NCBI RefSeq assembly: GCF_021018745.1
Contig: NZ_CP063845.1
Span: 310,001 to 374,000 of the forward strand
Reading direction: 5' to 3'
Source of the DNA: Gloeobacter morelensis MG652769
GTDB taxonomy: Bacteria; Cyanobacteriota; Cyanobacteriia; Gloeobacterales; Gloeobacteraceae
Length of the DNA stretch: 64,000 nt
The translations under genes were made by a program, and so were the position numbers. The notes under the pieces were generated by a model. It had not been told where the DNA came from. It saw nothing but the letters and a program-made list of their open reading frames with translations, and ran no database searches. This document shows, one piece after another, positions 62,265 to 64,000 of the stretch; the first letter of the stretch is position 1; every line of letters begins with the position of its first letter.

Positions 62265-63149
62265 TCACTCCTCTTGAGATTCCAAATCGCTACTGCCCAG
62301 TCTAGATCCTGGCTTTTCTTGCCCAGTATGACATCGGGCAAAACCGATTCGGTTCACTTTGAACGGATCGTCCGGGTAGCCCACCCCCACCAGACACAGC
62401 CCCTGGGGCGGGGCGGCGTACTTGATCTGTTCGCGGTTGCCGGCCTGCCACAGGCCGGCGAAGCGCTCCACACTCCAGCGCCCCGACCCCACCTCGGCCA
62501 GTGCTCCGACCAACAGGCGCATCATCCCGTACAGAAAACTGTTGGCCCGCACCCGAATCGCGATTTGCTCCCCCTCGCGGGTGCACTCGGCGGTATAGAC
62601 GTGGACCAAAGAGTGGGGGCGGCTGGAGCCGGCGCGGCGAAACGCCCGAAAATCGTGGTGGCCCGGCAAAGTGGCCAGGGCTGCCGCCACCGCTTCGCTG
62701 TCGAGGGGGCAATAGGGGTAGTACCAGCTGTGGGCGCGCACAAACAGGTCGGGCACGGTGCTGTTGTGGATGCAGTAGCGGTACTCGCGCCACAGCGCGG
62801 TGAAGCGCGCATGCCAGTGGTCGCTTACGTAGGCCGCCGCCCCCACGGCGATGTCGTCGGGAAGCAAGCTGTTGAGACCACGCACCCAGGTCTCGGGGGC
62901 CAGCTTTTTGTGGGTGTCGAAGTGGACGACCTGGCCGCTCGCGTGCACACCGGTGTCGGTGCGCCCCGCCGCGTGGTAGCGCACCGGATGGCGGGCAATC
63001 CGCTCGGTCACTTCTTCTAGGCACTGCTGCACCGTGCGCTGACCCGGCTGCCATTGCCAGCCAAAAAAATGCCCCCCCAGGTACTGCACCCGGAGGGCCA
63101 AGCGCGCCGGTGCGCCTTCTACAGCGCCGCCCACCGCGTCCACGGGCAC
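62265..63149 (-). CDS. truA: tRNA pseudouridine synthase A
   Basis: A GTG start overlaps the rplQ stop (TAGTG). The 294-residue product has LRVQYLGGHFFGWQWQPGQR, the catalytic AGRTDTGVHASGQVVHFD (Asp nucleophile) and YHAAGRT just before it, then NSFLYGMMRLLVGALAEVG. It makes pseudouridine at tRNA positions 38-40. The truA-after-rplQ order is a common cyanobacterial ribosomal operon arrangement. Confidence 0.95.
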   Translation of the reverse strand: MPVDAVGGAVEGAPARLALRVQYLGGHFFGWQWQPGQRTVQQCLEEVTERIARHPVRYHAAGRTDTGVHASGQVVHFDTHKKLAPETWVRGLNSLLPDDIAVGAAAYVSDHWHARFTALWREYRYCIHNSTVPDLFVRAHSWYYPYCPLDSEAVAAALATLPGHHDFRAFRRAGSSRPHSLVHVYTAECTREGEQIAIRVRANSFLYGMMRLLVGALAEVGSGRWSVERFAGLWQAGNREQIKYAAPPQGLCLVGVGYPDDPFKVNRIGFARCHTGQEKPGSRLGSSDLESQEE

Positions 63150-63499
63150 TAGACCAGTTCGATGATCGCCATCGGGGAGTTGTCGCCACGGCGGGCCACC
63201 GTGCGCAGGATGCGGGTATAGCCGCCGCGGCGGCTACCGTAGCGCTCCTGGGCGGCGGCGAAGACCGATTGGACCAGTTCAGGGTCGTACAAAAAGCCGG
63301 TCGCCTGGCGGCGGGCGGCGAGGGAGCCGTCCTTGGCGAGGGTGATCATCCGATCGGCCTCGGAGCGGATGACCTTGGCGCGCGCCAGGGTAGTGCTGAT
63401 GCGACCGTGGCGCAACAGTTCGGTGGTGAGGGTGCGGATCAGGGCGTCGCGCTGATCGGCGGGGCGGCCCAGTTTCGGTACGCGGCAGCGGTGTCTCAT
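63149..63499 (-). CDS. rplQ: 50S ribosomal protein L17
   Basis: A 116-residue protein. The start [20 protein letters not shown] and then [19 protein letters not shown] are textbook L17. It begins 2 bases after rpoA, with its AGGAG inside the rpoA end, so the two are translationally linked. It binds 23S rRNA near the peptide exit. Confidence 0.96.
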   Translation of the reverse strand: MRHRCRVPKLGRPADQRDALIRTLTTELLRHGRISTTLARAKVIRSEADRMITLAKDGSLAARRQATGFLYDPELVQSVFAAAQERYGSRRGGYTRILRTVARRGDNSPMAIIELV

Positions 63500-63501
63500 G
63501 G

Positions 63502-64000
63502 CTAACTCCTGGCCGGTTTGTCTTTGGGAAGGCTGAGGCCCATCTTATCCTGCAGGGCTTCGATCACCTCTTCGGCGGACTTCTGGCCGAAGTTTTTGAT
63601 CTCAAGCAGGTCTTCTTCGGTGTATTCGAGCAAGTCGGCCACCGTATTGATCTGGGCGCGCTTCAGGCAGTTGTAGGCCCGCACCGACAGCTGCAACTCC
63701 TCGATAGGCACCTGGCCCACGGTGTTCGGGGCGCTGCGCTGCGGTTCGGCCGGGGGCTCGAAGGTAATCTCCTGTAGGGGCCGAAGCTGGTCGACGAGGA
63801 TCTTGGCTGCCTGGGAGAGCGCCTCCTGGGGAGAGAGCGACCCGCTCGTCCAGATTTCGAGGGTCAGGCGGTCCTGCTCGACACCGGCGGCGGAGCGGGC
63901 GCTCTCGACGGTCCAGTTCACCTTGCGCACGGGCATGAAGATCGCGTCGATCGACAGGTAGTCGATGGCAGCCCCATCCTCGCTGCCGCGCTCGATGGCG
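63502..64000 (-). CDS. rpoA: RNA polymerase alpha subunit, C-terminal part (truncated by window edge)
   Basis: The frame is open to the window edge. The last 166 codons include [20 protein letters not shown] (alpha-NTD end), then the alpha-CTD with [20 protein letters not shown] and [32 protein letters not shown]. The alpha-CTD contacts upstream promoter DNA and activators. The gene continues outside the window. Confidence 0.96.
   Translation of the reverse strand, partial: AIERGSEDGAAIDYLSIDAIFMPVRKVNWTVESARSAAGVEQDRLTLEIWTSGSLSPQEALSQAAKILVDQLRPLQEITFEPPAEPQRSAPNTVGQVPIEELQLSVRAYNCLKRAQINTVADLLEYTEEDLLEIKNFGQKSAEEVIEALQDKMGLSLPKDKPARS

Overview
The window looks like a high-GC cyanobacterial chromosome segment, most probably from the thylakoid-less genus Gloeobacter. 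This rests on psaF (photosystem I subunit III), followed on the same strand by a very short membrane protein where other cyanobacteria carry psaJ. Other cyanobacterial families include Uma2, DUF433/DUF5615, DUF1350, DUF445 and PD-(D/E)XK proteins. The genus call is inference from gene content; no database was searched.

Layout. 1-4.0 kb: truncated AAA ATPase, small CxxC protein, CHASE2 histidine kinase and RlpA-like wall protein. 4.4-14.7 kb: lipid and envelope functions (acyl-CoA ligase, acyltransferase, GNAT, TolC, LysM-M23 peptidase), an ExbB/ExbD operon with two small proteins, and a lipoprotein. 15-18.8 kb: DUF2490 outer-membrane protein, leuA coupled to a Tat-exported dioxygenase-like protein, and a small secreted protein. 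18.9-26.3 kb: stress-type block on the minus strand with two DUF2382 paralogues, a four-helix membrane protein and a 1291-residue double-kinase hybrid sensor. 26.7-31 kb: an unknown gene under a perfect inverted repeat, a DUF1350 hydrolase, spoT/rel and apt. 31.1-32.7 kb: two acidic orphan proteins, each with its own terminator; one is built on seven exact 11-residue repeats.

33-43 kb: mono-oxygenase-like and nitroreductase-like proteins, TPR protein, tRNA-Arg(CCT), cytochrome b561, nuclease-fold protein, compact ferredoxin, psaF plus the PsaJ-position gene, tandem-ACT protein coupled to a Rossmann protein, and a putative molybdenum-carrier/TenA-like pair. 43-54 kb: DUF885 protein, membrane protein, ExeM-like extracellular nuclease, two PfkB sugar kinases divergent from a methyltransferase, DUF445 and Uma2. 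54-57.4 kb: MsrQ-like protein, two tandem paralogues with a four-cysteine C-terminus, a pentapeptide-repeat membrane protein and tRNA-Met. 57.6-59 kb: a worn toxin-antitoxin patch (DUF433-DUF5615 pair, frameshifted antitoxin, frameshifted regulator). 59-64 kb: glyoxalase, acetolactate decarboxylase with an added ribbon-helix-helix-like N-terminus, TPR protein, zinc-ribbon proteins, then truA-rplQ-rpoA.

The strongest leads are the PsaJ-position gene, a three-copy dispersed repeat whose hairpin shows a compensatory base-pair change, the 11-residue-repeat protein, the paired cysteine paralogues and the decayed toxin-antitoxin patch. A candidate small RNA near 61.4 kb and two operator-like inverted repeats are further leads.
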